DNA from: Hallerella sp964587155
GTDB lineage: Bacteria; Fibrobacterota; Fibrobacteria; Fibrobacterales; Fibrobacteraceae
DNA length: 64,000 nt
Direction: 5' to 3'
Assembly: GCA_964587155.1 (NCBI GenBank)
Contig: CAZPKF010000007.1
Coordinates: 65,658 to 129,657, forward strand
A program made the position numbers and the translations under genes. Under the pieces are notes generated by a model. It searched no databases, was not told the origin of the DNA, and saw nothing but the letters and a program-made list of their open reading frames with translations. Numbering within the stretch: the stretch's first letter is position 1; the number at the start of each line of letters is the position of its first letter. Below, one piece after another: positions 8,652-18,145 of this stretch.

Positions 8652-9494
8652 ATGGAAAATAAAAATTTCGGCATCATCCTCGGTTTCGGCCACATGGGAC
8701 ACTTGCACATGTCGCATTTGAACGCTTTGGGAGTTCGAACAGCCGCTTGGGATGGCGAACGGGAATGTTTGGATTTTTTTTCATCTGATTTTTTGAAGAG
8801 GACTGCTCCATCTAAGCCTTTTGCGCTGATTGCGACACCGGCAAGCAGCCATTTTGAATACGTGAAGCGCGCTTTGGATGCTCGGTTGGATGTTTTTGTC
8901 GAAAAACCGCTGTGCACTTCTAACGAACAGGCGCAGACGTTGATTCAACTGGCTAGGGATAGAAAAAAACTGTTGTTCGTTGGGCACTGCGAAAATTTTA
9001 ATCCGGCTTTTTTGCGTTTTAAAAAGGAATTTCTCGCAATGCAGGAAAATGCCCGGCTACAAGCCCTTGTTTTTACGCGGCATCATCCGTTTTCTGTCCG
9101 CGGCAGGGATGTTTCTGAAATTTGGGATATTGGCATCCACGATTTTGGACTTTTCCAAGAACTGAAAAAATCGGCGACTCAAATTGTTTGGGATTCTGTT
9201 GCGGTTCAATTTGATGAAAACCGGGAATCCTTTAAAACGGAACGGAGCATTCGCGCGGAATTTTTGTCCGAAGAGGGGCAACCGTTTGTGTTGAAAGTGG
9301 ACTTGGAATGTTGGCGGCGGCAGGAAGATTCCCTTTTGCAAGACCCGCTATTTGCTGAAGAAAGGGAATTTCTCCGTTTGCGGACATTGCCGTGGGAAAT
9401 TCAACGGCAACAGGTTTTGCCCAATTGGGAAACGGCCCTGTTTGCCGTTCAAATGGCGGAATCTTATACGGGAATGCCGAAAAGTCCAAAGTAA
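8652..9494 (+). CDS. Gfo/Idh/MocA-family oxidoreductase
   Basis: NAD(P)-dependent dehydrogenase fold, 280 residues, rather short for the family (usually 320-390). The N-terminal Rossmann motif is FGIILGFGHMGHLHMSHL, and the hallmark VEKPLC follows near residue 88, then FVGHCENFNPAF. The C-terminal half is shortened, ending at AVQMAESYTGMPKSPK. The substrate cannot be told; members often act on sugars or amino sugars for surface polysaccharides. No Shine-Dalgarno is seen, but TAATTT at 8640-8645 lies 6 nt before the ATG, suggesting a leaderless message. The 3' end overlaps convergent pilD by 31 nt. Confidence 0.82.
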   Translation: MENKNFGIILGFGHMGHLHMSHLNALGVRTAAWDGERECLDFFSSDFLKRTAPSKPFALIATPASSHFEYVKRALDARLDVFVEKPLCTSNEQAQTLIQLARDRKKLLFVGHCENFNPAFLRFKKEFLAMQENARLQALVFTRHHPFSVRGRDVSEIWDIGIHDFGLFQELKKSATQIVWDSVAVQFDENRESFKTERSIRAEFLSEEGQPFVLKVDLECWRRQEDSLLQDPLFAEEREFLRLRTLPWEIQRQQVLPNWETALFAVQMAESYTGMPKSPK

Positions 9495-10282
9495 TAAACG
9501 AAAAATAAATCCCCGAAACGGTAAACAATGGGTGCAGCAAGGGCGAGAAAGGGACCAAAGGGAATTTCCTTTCCCACTTTTTTTTGGAGTGCCCGGTAAG
9601 GCAACATGACCAAAATGCCAATAAACGAAGCGAGGACCAAAACGGCAAAGGCTTTTTCAAAGCCCATCAGCGCACCAAAACCGGCGAGGAGTTTGACGTC
9701 TCCCAGTCCCATGGCGTCGCGTTTTAAAATTTTCCCGGCAATAAAGCCGATGAGATAGAGTCCTCCACCGGCCAAAAGTGTACCGAAGAGGCTCTCTGCC
9801 GGGGTAATTCCACCGGGGAAAAACGAAAGCGATAAGCCCACGACAATTCCTCCGATGCTGATGGAATCGGGGATGAGCTTGTATTCGAAGTCCACGGCAG
9901 CGACAGGATAAATGCCTAAAATCAACCAGAAAAGGGCTAAGGAGTCAGCCCAGTGGGCAACGGGTTCTGTCCAAGAAAACGGATAATTGGCAAGGAGGAG
10001 CGCAGCGGCTCCCAAAAAGCCACAAAGTGCTTCGCCGATGGGATAGCGGATGCTGATGGGTCTGTGGCAGCAGGCGCTTTTTCCGCGCAAAAAAAGCCAA
10101 CCGACAACGGGAAGATTGTAGCGGATGGGAATCCGTTTTTGACAATGGGGGCAAAAAGAGGGGGGTGAAAGCAGTGAAATTCCCCGGGGCATCCGGTAAA
10201 CGATGACATTATAAAAACTTCCGACGCAGGCACCTAGAATGGCGAACAGGACGGCGGCATACCAAAGAGGAATTTCTTGCAT
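9464..10282 (-). CDS. pilD: prepilin peptidase (type IV leader peptidase)
   Basis: A24-family aspartyl protease that cleaves and N-methylates type IV prepilins and pseudopilins; 272 residues. The N-terminal methylase half starts GACVGSFYNVIVYRMPRG. The zinc region has FCPHC, but the second pair, normally CxxC, reads GKSACCHRPIS, so the first Cys of that pair is lost or shifted. Both catalytic Asp motifs are intact, AVDFEYKLIPD and GLGDVKLLAGFGA. About seven to eight membrane segments are visible. TATCTT (10289-10294, minus) lies 6 nt before the ATG. No pilin gene is nearby. Confidence 0.92.
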   Translation of the reverse strand: MQEIPLWYAAVLFAILGACVGSFYNVIVYRMPRGISLLSPPSFCPHCQKRIPIRYNLPVVGWLFLRGKSACCHRPISIRYPIGEALCGFLGAAALLLANYPFSWTEPVAHWADSLALFWLILGIYPVAAVDFEYKLIPDSISIGGIVVGLSLSFFPGGITPAESLFGTLLAGGGLYLIGFIAGKILKRDAMGLGDVKLLAGFGALMGFEKAFAVLVLASFIGILVMLPYRALQKKVGKEIPFGPFLALAAPIVYRFGDLFFVYYFGLFGIPV

Positions 10283-10355
10283 ATCTTAAAGATAGTTTTG
10301 AATTTTGGAAATTAGATTCTAATTTTATAAAATGGACTGTTTCAAGGGAAACCGT

Positions 10356-13300
10356 ATGAAAAAACTTTTACTCTTGTTCACTTTTGCCGCTTTTGCCATT
10401 TTCGGCTGTTCGCGGGAATCGGACATTCGCGTCAATGGCACGTTGCGGAACAATCACTCTGTTGTCTTTGCGTTCACAGAACGCCCCGACAGTTTAGAAG
10501 CGTTCATCGATTCGATTGCCGCCTTGGATTCGGTCTATACGTATGACACGTTGACTGTCACGGTCCACGATACCCTCTTCTTTGTCGGGTTTCTCAAATA
10601 CAATACGGATAAAGTTTTGCGTTATGCCTGGAAAATGCAAAGTGAAGATTCTCTTCGAAAAGGGGCGAATGGAGAAATCTTTGCTTTCGCTTATGATTCT
10701 GCCGCATTGTATTCGCCGATTTTCATCGCCGTCGACGGTGCCAGTGCGCGGGATACGGCGGGCCGAGGACAGTTTATCCGAGTCATAGACACGCCCCCTG
10801 ATGTTTCCATTTCACAAGATACTGTGTGGACTCGCGGAAAACGCGATGCAGAAGTTTCTTTCTTTGCAACGGATTCTTTTGGAAAAATTGAAAAAGCGTT
10901 TCTCATTCCGATGGACGGAAAGGGCAACGCGATTGACACGGTCGACGCCAAAAAGGATTCATCCCTTGAATTTTCTTATCGGGCGAAGGTCAAATATTCG
11001 GCAGTTGAAAGTCATTTAGACAAAAACAATGAACTGAAATTCCTTTTTGGAGCGATTGACGACGACGGCAATGCATCCCAGGATACGGCTATTCTGCATT
11101 TCAACAAAATCCCGACAATTAAATTGCTGGATCCGGATTCTTCGAGTCGAAAGAACATTTACGTTTCCCGCTTTGCTTTTTACTATTCCGGCGAAGATGA
11201 AGACAACCCTGTGGACTTGCGCTATACCATTCGCGTGGGCAAAAGTCCGGACAATTCGGGCACGCCTCCTGTTTTGACCGATGCGAACCTTGTCGCTTCG
11301 GGAATCCGCGAAAAAAGCTGGGAAGCGATTACGGATTCTGTTTGGAAAATGAGTGAAGATTTGCGCGGTCGTCTTTTCTGGCAAGTTTCGGTAACGGACG
11401 GCTACGACACTGTGACTTCTCCGACGTGGAATTTTTTCTTGGGCGATTTGAATGCGACTACGGGCGCGTTCCACGGTTATGCCAAATTTCAAGGGCGGAA
11501 GGCTCATAATGGAATTCAAATTGTCTTGGAAAATTTGCAAAGCCATAATTACATATTTACTCACACCAGTGAAAAAGGTTATTTCCATGCAGATGTCGAT
11601 CCGGGGACTTATCGGATTTACGCCCGGGACACAACGGGGTTTGGCTACAAGCATTTGATTCTCGACAGTCAATTTGTGGAAATGGGCGATGAACGCCTTG
11701 TCGCAACGATGCTCCTCGAAGATTCCATTGCGCCGAAAATTCGCATTGATAAATTCGATTCCATATTGACAGAAAGGACGGCGACTTTTTATGGCACTCT
11801 TTCGGATTCCGGTTCCCAAGTGGCGCAGGCGAAGGCGTGGTTGGATGATGGAGAAGTTCCACTTTCTGTGCTCAAAGTAAATGAATGGCACATGAATTTT
11901 TCAGATTTGGAAGATGGCGAGCACCGTTTCCGTTTGGTCGTTTTGGATAGCGCAGGGAATGCTTCTGATACGGCAAAAATGGATTTCAAGGTGAAGGCTT
12001 CATCGCTTGATTTGACTGTGAACGGGCAATCGACAGCCATGATTACTTCAACGGAATCCTTAAAGTTTGTCGCCAAAGTGGGGAATGTCAAACCGCTTCC
12101 GGATTCTGTCCATTGGAAAAGCGTTATCGAAGGGAAAACTTATGCTATCGAAGCTTCGGTTGTCGGCAGCGACAGTTCCGCACAAATGACGCTCACCACC
12201 GATGAACTTGAAAAGAACGGAGCCCTTCCCGGAGTCCTTTACACGTTATACGCTTCTGTTTCTAATGGGACCGTTACAGACAGCGTTCGCTTTGGTATCC
12301 GTGGCGATAAGCCGAACATTTATTTCTTGACGCCCACGTCAGACACGGCTGTATCCATCAACGATAATATTTATTTCAATCTGCAGCATTTTTTGGGGGC
12401 AGATGCGACTTCGGGCACCATCACCTGGACGTGCCCAGCGGCTCTTTCCGATGGGTATGAATGTCCTGCCGCCAATGATTCTGAAGCGACTCTTGCCTGG
12501 AAGTCCGTTGGCGTTAAAAAGTTGGTTGTGAAATTGGAAGATTCAAATGGGAATACGGCAATCGACTCGGTGATGATCCGCGTTTTGGCGGATCCGCCGA
12601 CTTTGCGGATTCAGACAGACGCCGATACGGTTCGGCAAAAAATCAACGCAAAACTTTCGTTTTCAGTTTCGGCTTCCGATAAATTTGGAAACGTTCAGGC
12701 GATTGATTGGGGATGCGGACTAAATGCGGCAAAAATCACATTTGATTCCAGTGCGGTCATATCTTCGGCAAAAACGGTTTCTGCCAAAATCAATGTCGTA
12801 TTACCATCCGAAGAAACGAATGCGTATAAATGCATTGCCCGGGCTACGGACGATGATGGGGAATACGGATACGATACGATTTACTTCCGCGCCGTGCTAG
12901 ACAAACCCAGCATTACTTTGTTTACATCGAATGCCGAAGTGAAAATCAATTCAAAAGTACGTTTTGCCGGTTCTGCCGTGGATACCCTTGGAAAAATTAC
13001 GGATTACGCCATGGCTTGTGGGACAAATATCAAAAATCCAAATTGGATTTCGCTTTCAAAGCCCGATACGACGATAACGATGCCCGGAATCGCCTGTACT
13101 TGGTATTGTGCAATGCGCGTTACGGATGATGACGGCCTGACGGCGATGGATACTGCCATTTACAAAGTCATTCTTGACCCGCCTACGGTTTCCGTTAGCG
13201 AAGGCTCGTTGACGCTCAGCATTAAAGATACGGTGGAATTAGATGCCATTGCCAAAGATGCGCTTGGAAAGATTGAACTTTACCAATGGAGTTGCGGTGA

Positions 13301-15659
13301 ACGCGGCGGGGAAGTCAACCAAATTTTTTCATCGACTTCAACTCCGCGTTTTTCGGCCATCATGCCGACAAAGCCGACGAATAATTACCAGTGCATTATT
13401 CAAGTTACCGATGATGATGGGCAAACCGCTTCGGATACAACGCGCATCACGGTTCTTCTTGATCCGCCGACAATCCGGGTTTCCCAAAAATCCATTACGA
13501 CTCGGCCCGGCTTTGCTATCGAAGTGGGAGCAGAAGCGAACGACCGTTTTGGTTTTATCGTCAAACGGGAATGGAGCTGTGGCGTCCCCAATTCCATCCA
13601 GGCGAATTGGAAGACCGTTTCGAATTTTGATACGACATGGACAGGCCCCTCGACGGCTGTTGCGTCTTATTATTGCGTAGCCCGTGCAACGGATGATGAC
13701 GGAAACCAGGCTTCGGACACCATTCGCGTGTCTTTCACCACGGATCTTCCCATTATCACCGTGGAAAATGATTTGGTTTACATTTTACCGGGAACCACTA
13801 CCGATTTGACAGCCAAAGTCAACAATGTTTGGCAGGGAATCAAACGTTATACATGGACGTGCGGTGCAAAAGGCTCTGCTGCTTTGTTGGATACGGCATC
13901 CAAAAATGACAGCCACGTCTGGTGGGGAGTTGATGATAATTATGCGGCTTCGGACTTCTATTTTTGGGATGATAATAATGCCGATGGAAAGCCCGATAGT
14001 ACGGTTGCCAAATTGTCAAAATCCAATTCTGAATTTTTCTGCATTGTTTGGGCAGAAGAAAAAGGTACGCGTTTTATCGCAACGGATACGATGACGATTA
14101 GAACGTTGCAGTCGCTTCCGGTTGGAGTTATCAATATGCCGGATACGGCTTACCTGTGGAGCCTTGATTCTTCGGTACTTGCCAATGAATCCAAGTATTG
14201 GTACACGCCGGATGCCAATGGAAGCTCTTCTATTTTGGGAACATTGGGGGACCGGGATGCTCAGCGTTTCTGGTGGAATTTCAGCAACGTCAGCGATACT
14301 TATTGGTACGAGGGAAATCCGGATGGTTCGTTGGATACGAACATTTTGGAATTCAACTCGGCGTTTATCCGGCGCTCTTCAGAAGGATACATCACTGTCC
14401 AATTGGATTACTACGATTCTTCTAAAACGGGAATGGACCAGAATTTTGTCTCCCGTCACGAAGCGCAGATTGTCTCCAAAAAGGTTTATTTCCGAAAAGC
14501 CTGGGATAATATTTCTGGCGGAAAATCCGATTCCATCGTTGAAACGACAACGGATGGGAATGGTCCTGCTTTGACTTATTGTAAAAACAAACTGATTCTT
14601 GCGTATGTCGGTGCCGATGGCAAGGTCAAAACGCGGTATCGCAACGGTTCTTCGTGGACCAGTTTCGGCAATCCTTCGATTGAAAATGTCAAGGATCAGA
14701 CACTTTTCATGGATTGCGACAACAATGGCAATGTGTATCTCTCTTACATTAAATCGACAGATGAAAAAGGTTATGTGTTCAAATCGGAGAATGCCTCGGG
14801 AAATTGGACTGCCCTGGGCTCTGGACTTGGAAATACATTGACTTCGTTCCGGTTGAAAATCAACCCTAAAACAAATCAGCCTTCGGTCGCCTGGGTGGGT
14901 ACAGTGAGTGGAACTGCAGGCAAGGCCCGCATCCAGGATTACAGCGGAACTTCTTGGGGAACCGCATTCAGTCCAATTTACAGTACAGAATGGCAGAATC
15001 GCGAATTGGACATGGCGTTTGATGACAAGGGAAACCGTTTGATCATCTCTTCTGGATACACAACGAACGATTATAACATCTACTACTATTATTTGCCCAG
15101 TGGAGCGACGAAAACGAGCAGTACAGCCAACAATAAAATATCCATCAACGGTGAATCCATTCAAGCGATTTATGCAAAGGGTTATTTCTACGTTGGATTC
15201 CGCGATAGGGATAACGATGGGCAACCTCGAATTTCCCGTGCTTCAGCCAGTGAAAATACATTGAAAAAGAATGGTGCATTTGAAGTGGACGGTGCGCAAT
15301 TCCGGGCGTTTGGACATCGCAGTTTCAATGTGTTCTTGTCAGTTGATAAGGATGGTTATCCGATTGTCGCCATTGACGACGCTTATTACGCGCGGAACTC
15401 ACACGTCCATGTTTATCGGTTCAAGGAATCTTGGAAAGAATTGGGCGAAAATGAATTGCCCTATTTCAAAAACGTCTTTGCGGCGACTTACGGTTATTAT
15501 GTGCGCGGATTCCGTCCACAGGTTGCCGTTTCTTCGGATGGGCGAATTTACATTTCCATGCGGGCGCAAGAATCTGCGGCCAGCGCCGCCCATGCAGCAA
15601 GTCTTCCGGGGACAAAAAATGGACCGATTGTCATGGAATTCCGGGGAGATGACTGGTAA
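10356..15659 (+). CDS. giant lipoprotein with tandem two-cysteine Ig-like repeats
   Basis: 1767 residues, probably displayed on the cell surface. The start MKKLLLLFTFAAFAIFGCSR is a lipoprotein signal; AAGGGAA precedes ATG 10356. Residues 1-370 hold several beta-sandwich-like units. Around 370-450 is a carboxypeptidase-regulatory-like unit (GYAKFQGRKAHNGIQIVLEN, then DVDPGTYRIYARDTTG). From about nt 12420 to 14100, six repeats of roughly 95 residues each carry a WxCG near the start and a YxC before a T/A-DDDG turn, which suggests one disulfide per repeat. The last 350 residues contain WxxLG and DxxGNxYLSY motifs, probably a beta propeller. No enzyme motif is seen. The next gene overlaps by 1 nt. 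Confidence 0.8.
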   Translation: MKKLLLLFTFAAFAIFGCSRESDIRVNGTLRNNHSVVFAFTERPDSLEAFIDSIAALDSVYTYDTLTVTVHDTLFFVGFLKYNTDKVLRYAWKMQSEDSLRKGANGEIFAFAYDSAALYSPIFIAVDGASARDTAGRGQFIRVIDTPPDVSISQDTVWTRGKRDAEVSFFATDSFGKIEKAFLIPMDGKGNAIDTVDAKKDSSLEFSYRAKVKYSAVESHLDKNNELKFLFGAIDDDGNASQDTAILHFNKIPTIKLLDPDSSSRKNIYVSRFAFYYSGEDEDNPVDLRYTIRVGKSPDNSGTPPVLTDANLVASGIREKSWEAITDSVWKMSEDLRGRLFWQVSVTDGYDTVTSPTWNFFLGDLNATTGAFHGYAKFQGRKAHNGIQIVLENLQSHNYIFTHTSEKGYFHADVDPGTYRIYARDTTGFGYKHLILDSQFVEMGDERLVATMLLEDSIAPKIRIDKFDSILTERTATFYGTLSDSGSQVAQAKAWLDDGEVPLSVLKVNEWHMNFSDLEDGEHRFRLVVLDSAGNASDTAKMDFKVKASSLDLTVNGQSTAMITSTESLKFVAKVGNVKPLPDSVHWKSVIEGKTYAIEASVVGSDSSAQMTLTTDELEKNGALPGVLYTLYASVSNGTVTDSVRFGIRGDKPNIYFLTPTSDTAVSINDNIYFNLQHFLGADATSGTITWTCPAALSDGYECPAANDSEATLAWKSVGVKKLVVKLEDSNGNTAIDSVMIRVLADPPTLRIQTDADTVRQKINAKLSFSVSASDKFGNVQAIDWGCGLNAAKITFDSSAVISSAKTVSAKINVVLPSEETNAYKCIARATDDDGEYGYDTIYFRAVLDKPSITLFTSNAEVKINSKVRFAGSAVDTLGKITDYAMACGTNIKNPNWISLSKPDTTITMPGIACTWYCAMRVTDDDGLTAMDTAIYKVILDPPTVSVSEGSLTLSIKDTVELDAIAKDALGKIELYQWSCGERGGEVNQIFSSTSTPRFSAIMPTKPTNNYQCIIQVTDDDGQTASDTTRITVLLDPPTIRVSQKSITTRPGFAIEVGAEANDRFGFIVKREWSCGVPNSIQANWKTVSNFDTTWTGPSTAVASYYCVARATDDDGNQASDTIRVSFTTDLPIITVENDLVYILPGTTTDLTAKVNNVWQGIKRYTWTCGAKGSAALLDTASKNDSHVWWGVDDNYAASDFYFWDDNNADGKPDSTVAKLSKSNSEFFCIVWAEEKGTRFIATDTMTIRTLQSLPVGVINMPDTAYLWSLDSSVLANESKYWYTPDANGSSSILGTLGDRDAQRFWWNFSNVSDTYWYEGNPDGSLDTNILEFNSAFIRRSSEGYITVQLDYYDSSKTGMDQNFVSRHEAQIVSKKVYFRKAWDNISGGKSDSIVETTTDGNGPALTYCKNKLILAYVGADGKVKTRYRNGSSWTSFGNPSIENVKDQTLFMDCDNNGNVYLSYIKSTDEKGYVFKSENASGNWTALGSGLGNTLTSFRLKINPKTNQPSVAWVGTVSGTAGKARIQDYSGTSWGTAFSPIYSTEWQNRELDMAFDDKGNRLIISSGYTTNDYNIYYYYLPSGATKTSSTANNKISINGESIQAIYAKGYFYVGFRDRDNDGQPRISRASASENTLKKNGAFEVDGAQFRAFGHRSFNVFLSVDKDGYPIVAIDDAYYARNSHVHVYRFKESWKELGENELPYFKNVFAATYGYYVRGFRPQVAVSSDGRIYISMRAQESAASAAHAASLPGTKNGPIVMEFRGDDW

Positions 15660-16084
15660 TGAATGTAGAAATCGCTGCCATTTGCGATGCTGCAACGGAT
15701 CAGGATGGAAAACTGAATATGTTGGGCGTTTTTGATTACATCGAAGCGGAATTGCCTGTGATCATTCCCCGTTGTTCTGCGGTATTCCGTATTCGTTACA
15801 CTCGTTCCGAAGCGATGGAACATACATTGAAAGTTTCCATCACAGAAGCACAAGACGATTTCGAATTGATTCCGCCTTTGTCCAAATTGGTTACTTTTTG
15901 GCCCGTCCCCGAAAAAATGGATTCGGCTGCAGTCAATTTGATTTTGAATTTGAACCAGTTCCGCATTTCTCGTGGAGGGAAATATCTCATCCGGTTCCGT
16001 ATCGATGAATTTCTGGTGGATTCCGTTTTGCCGCTTTACATCCGTGATTTGACTCCCGCGGAGCCGAATCCGTTAGCCAATTGA
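15659..16084 (+). CDS. DUF6941-type protein
   Basis: 141 residues, no signal peptide, likely cytoplasmic. The opening MNVEIAAICDAATDQDGKLN followed by MLGVFDYIEA matches what I recall of the DUF6941 family, whose function is unknown. The rest is predicted beta-rich, with two strand-forming blocks around FRIRYTRSE and GGKYLIRFRID. The ATG overlaps the stop of the giant lipoprotein gene (TAATG), so the two are almost certainly translated from one message. The 3' end overlaps the convergent phosphopantetheinyl transferase gene by 12 nt. Confidence 0.7.
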   Translation: MNVEIAAICDAATDQDGKLNMLGVFDYIEAELPVIIPRCSAVFRIRYTRSEAMEHTLKVSITEAQDDFELIPPLSKLVTFWPVPEKMDSAAVNLILNLNQFRISRGGKYLIRFRIDEFLVDSVLPLYIRDLTPAEPNPLAN

Positions 16085-16627
16085 ATTGTTGGGAGCGACA
16101 GCGATTGTTGCCGCAAAAGGATTTTTTACAGGCAAATTGATGTCGTAAAAAAATGTTTCGCCTATGTTGTCTTGGAGGACTGATTGGGAAAGAATTTCGC
16201 CCAGGAATGATCCGCCGGAGCATTTGTACAGCGCTTCTTTTCGGCACCAAATGCGGTAAAATTGCTGCAGGGCATCTTCTGGTGAAAGTCCGCTGTGGAG
16301 CAGCAGGGCGATTTCCTCTTTTGCAAAAAAACGCTCCGCTATCCGCAGCGCTCTGGGGCGCAATTTTTCAATATCCACTCCGACTTTGGCTTGAAATGAA
16401 TAGGCTAATACGCAAACGTCTTTGCTGTGAGTCCAGTTGGCGTCAAATCCGCAATCGGGAAATTCTGGCCGGCCTTCGGGAGTCCGCTTCATATCGGTCC
16501 GTGAAATGGCCATTCCCGAAGCGGAAGACAGTTCGGTAAAGATTCTGTCTAAATGATTTTTGACAGGGAAGATTGTCCAATAAACAGAACCGTATCGGGT
16601 TTTGAGTTCGAAGTGTGTCGTCATCAT
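16073..16627 (-). CDS. 4'-phosphopantetheinyl transferase (Sfp type)
   Basis: Transfers phosphopantetheine from CoA to a Ser of acyl- or peptidyl-carrier proteins; 184 residues. The family signature is intact: VGVDIEKLRPRALRIAERFF, then EEIALL and FYRIWCRKEALYKCSGG, with the Mg-binding Asp of GVDIE and the WxxKEA Glu and Lys. At about 184 residues it is shorter than Sfp (about 224). No carrier protein or synthase is nearby. The start is taken at 16627 (MMTTHFELK), where TATATT (16633-16638, minus) lies 5 nt upstream; the codon at 16624 is an alternative. Confidence 0.85.
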   Translation of the reverse strand: MMTTHFELKTRYGSVYWTIFPVKNHLDRIFTELSSASGMAISRTDMKRTPEGRPEFPDCGFDANWTHSKDVCVLAYSFQAKVGVDIEKLRPRALRIAERFFAKEEIALLLHSGLSPEDALQQFYRIWCRKEALYKCSGGSFLGEILSQSVLQDNIGETFFYDINLPVKNPFAATIAVAPNNSIG

Positions 16628-16676
16628 TTCCCAATATAAACACATCGCGGCAAAAGTGAATTTCTATTTTAAAGCC

Positions 16677-17156
16677 ATGTTCGGGCGATTGGCTCTTTTG
16701 GGAATTTTCCTTTTTTCCGCTTGCAGTGATGTCAACAGCGGTTGGACTGTTGACGGTGGCGGTTATATGAAGTTGAAAGTCAACGGAGAGTCGCTCCATT
16801 TGGAAATCGACCCTGATGACGGTGACGTCAAATTGCGAATCAACAAACATTACGTTTCTTTTGTGGGCAAAAATTCTTCGGGAGATGCTCTTCAAATTTT
16901 GGTGAATAAGCCCGTTTTGGGGAAAAATGCCCCCCAAACAAATCCCAGTTATACGTATCTGGCCCTTGGCGGCGGGCTTCCTGCTCAAATTATCGATGCC
17001 AAATCCAGTTATGTCAGTTTTGATCAGAAAGACAGTCTTTTGTGGAGCGCAGATTTGCATCTTGTGTTCAATCATTGCGGAATCGATGAATGTGATTCTT
17101 CGCGCGTACTCGTGGAAGGACGGATGCGCTATTGGGTGGATCCGGATGATCGGTGA
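16677..17156 (+). CDS. small lipoprotein of unknown function
   Basis: 159 residues. MFGRLALLGIFLFSACSD is a compact lipoprotein signal with Cys16 as the probable lipid site. The mature part has a GGGYMKLKVNGESLHLEIDP block and a C-terminal pair of cysteines (FNHCGIDECDSS); no family is recognised. The frame extends upstream to 16602, but that part overlaps the divergent gene and lacks a start context. TATTTT at 16665-16670 lies 6 nt before the ATG. It is transcribed divergently from the phosphopantetheinyl transferase gene with a gap of only 49 nt. Confidence 0.7.
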   Translation: MFGRLALLGIFLFSACSDVNSGWTVDGGGYMKLKVNGESLHLEIDPDDGDVKLRINKHYVSFVGKNSSGDALQILVNKPVLGKNAPQTNPSYTYLALGGGLPAQIIDAKSSYVSFDQKDSLLWSADLHLVFNHCGIDECDSSRVLVEGRMRYWVDPDDR

Positions 17157-17208
17157 AATTTTTTGATGGATAAAAATACAGGCGAGGAATGAAAATCAGG
17201 ATTATCCC

Positions 17209-17237
17209 TTGACAAGTCTTGCAAAACTTTCTAACTT
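17209..17237 (+). promoter_or_regulatory. promoter of the tRNA-Val gene
   Basis: A perfect TTGACA at 17209-17214 is followed after 17 nt by TAACTT at 17232-17237. Transcription would start near 17244, a few bases before the mature tRNA. The -10 fits the TAnnTT form seen before many genes in this window. Confidence 0.6.
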
Positions 17238-17251
17238 AAGTTCACCTTAAA

Positions 17252-17325
<74 letters not shown>

Positions 17326-17327
17326 CG

Positions 17328-17356
17328 AAACTCCGTCCAAAGCGGAGTTTTTTTTG
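17328..17356 (+). terminator. Rho-independent terminator of tRNA-Val
   Basis: AAACTCCG (17328-17335) pairs with CGGAGTTT (17343-17350) over a 7-nt loop, and the second arm runs on into further T residues. It starts 2 nt after the tRNA. Confidence 0.9.
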
Positions 17357-17432
17357 TAAATACCGGTTCTTGTCAGGTTCCAGAGGCGAATTTTGCCTAT
17401 TCAGAATGGGAATAGATTCTTTTCAAAAATTA

Positions 17433-17459
17433 AAGGGAACTTTTGTCAAAAGTTCCCTT
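17433..17459 (-). terminator. terminator of the 20963-17472 minus-strand operon
   Basis: A perfect 12-bp stem (17433-17444 with 17448-17459) has a 3-nt loop. Read on the minus strand it is followed by TTTAATTTTTG, a U-rich tail. It lies 12 nt past the stop of the last gene of the operon. Confidence 0.85.
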
Positions 17460-17471
17460 GCTGAAGATCGC

Positions 17472-18143
17472 TTACAACTCTTGAATCCGGGATTCCAGTG
17501 CGTCAAAATAAGCATCGGCGCGTTCGATGTTTTGGGAATGCTGCAAGGCGGGTTCTTGTATGCGGAATTCTGGAAATTCTTGGAAAATGGCATCTCGATT
17601 TTGCGGAAAGGCGTTTTTCCGCAAAAAGTAAATTCCATACAGCACCGGGATTATTTCGGAGAAGGCTTCAATGAAAAAATCCATCGGCGAAAGACCGGCT
17701 TGTATGCGGGTGAATTCCCGAATCAAATGGAGCTTTCTGTTTTCCAGTTCCCGTTTGCACTCCGCTTTGAGCGCTGCGCTGTCGGGAACAAAGCCTTGCA
17801 GTGGAGAATTGCCAAAGAGGGGAACATTTTTTTGGGAAATGTGCAAAAATTCAAGCGGATAATCGTTTTGTTTGGATTGCAAGAAATCTTCGGTGAAAAA
17901 ATAGCCAGTCCGGATGCAGTCCCGTTTTAGGTCTTTGTTCCATTTGCTCAAGGCGGCCAAATCGCTGGGCTTTGCCCTTTTCAAAACAAAACTGACCTGC
18001 CAGGATTCGTGCAAAGCATCGAATCCTTCATAAAGGCAATTCCCATGTAAAAAGGCAGATTCGAGGTTTTCTCCAAAAATTTCGAAGAAACGTTTTCCCC
18101 ACGAGGATTGGACGATGTCTTGTAGCGTCATTACTTTTTTCAT
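17472..18143 (-). CDS. nucleotidyltransferase-fold protein of unknown function
   Basis: 223 residues, cytoplasmic. The arrangement AFLHGNCLYEGFDALHESWQ, then PSDLAALSKWNKDL, YFFTEDFLQS, DYPLEFLHIS and LKAECKRELENRKLHLIREF resembles uncharacterised proteins with a minimal nucleotidyltransferase-like fold that often neighbour TPM-domain genes. The usual GS motif and paired Asp of active nucleotidyltransferases are not evident here, so activity is doubtful. It starts 2 nt after the TPM gene and is the last gene before the terminator. A plus-strand open frame over the same DNA is a shadow. Confidence 0.6.
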   Translation of the reverse strand: MKKVMTLQDIVQSSWGKRFFEIFGENLESAFLHGNCLYEGFDALHESWQVSFVLKRAKPSDLAALSKWNKDLKRDCIRTGYFFTEDFLQSKQNDYPLEFLHISQKNVPLFGNSPLQGFVPDSAALKAECKRELENRKLHLIREFTRIQAGLSPMDFFIEAFSEIIPVLYGIYFLRKNAFPQNRDAIFQEFPEFRIQEPALQHSQNIERADAYFDALESRIQEL

Positions 18144-18145
18144 GT

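Noticed and set aside
14379..15224. 281-codon minus-strand frame inside the giant lipoprotein gene
   Set aside because: The plus-strand frame is continuous, has a signal peptide and repeats; the opposite frame has no recognisable features.
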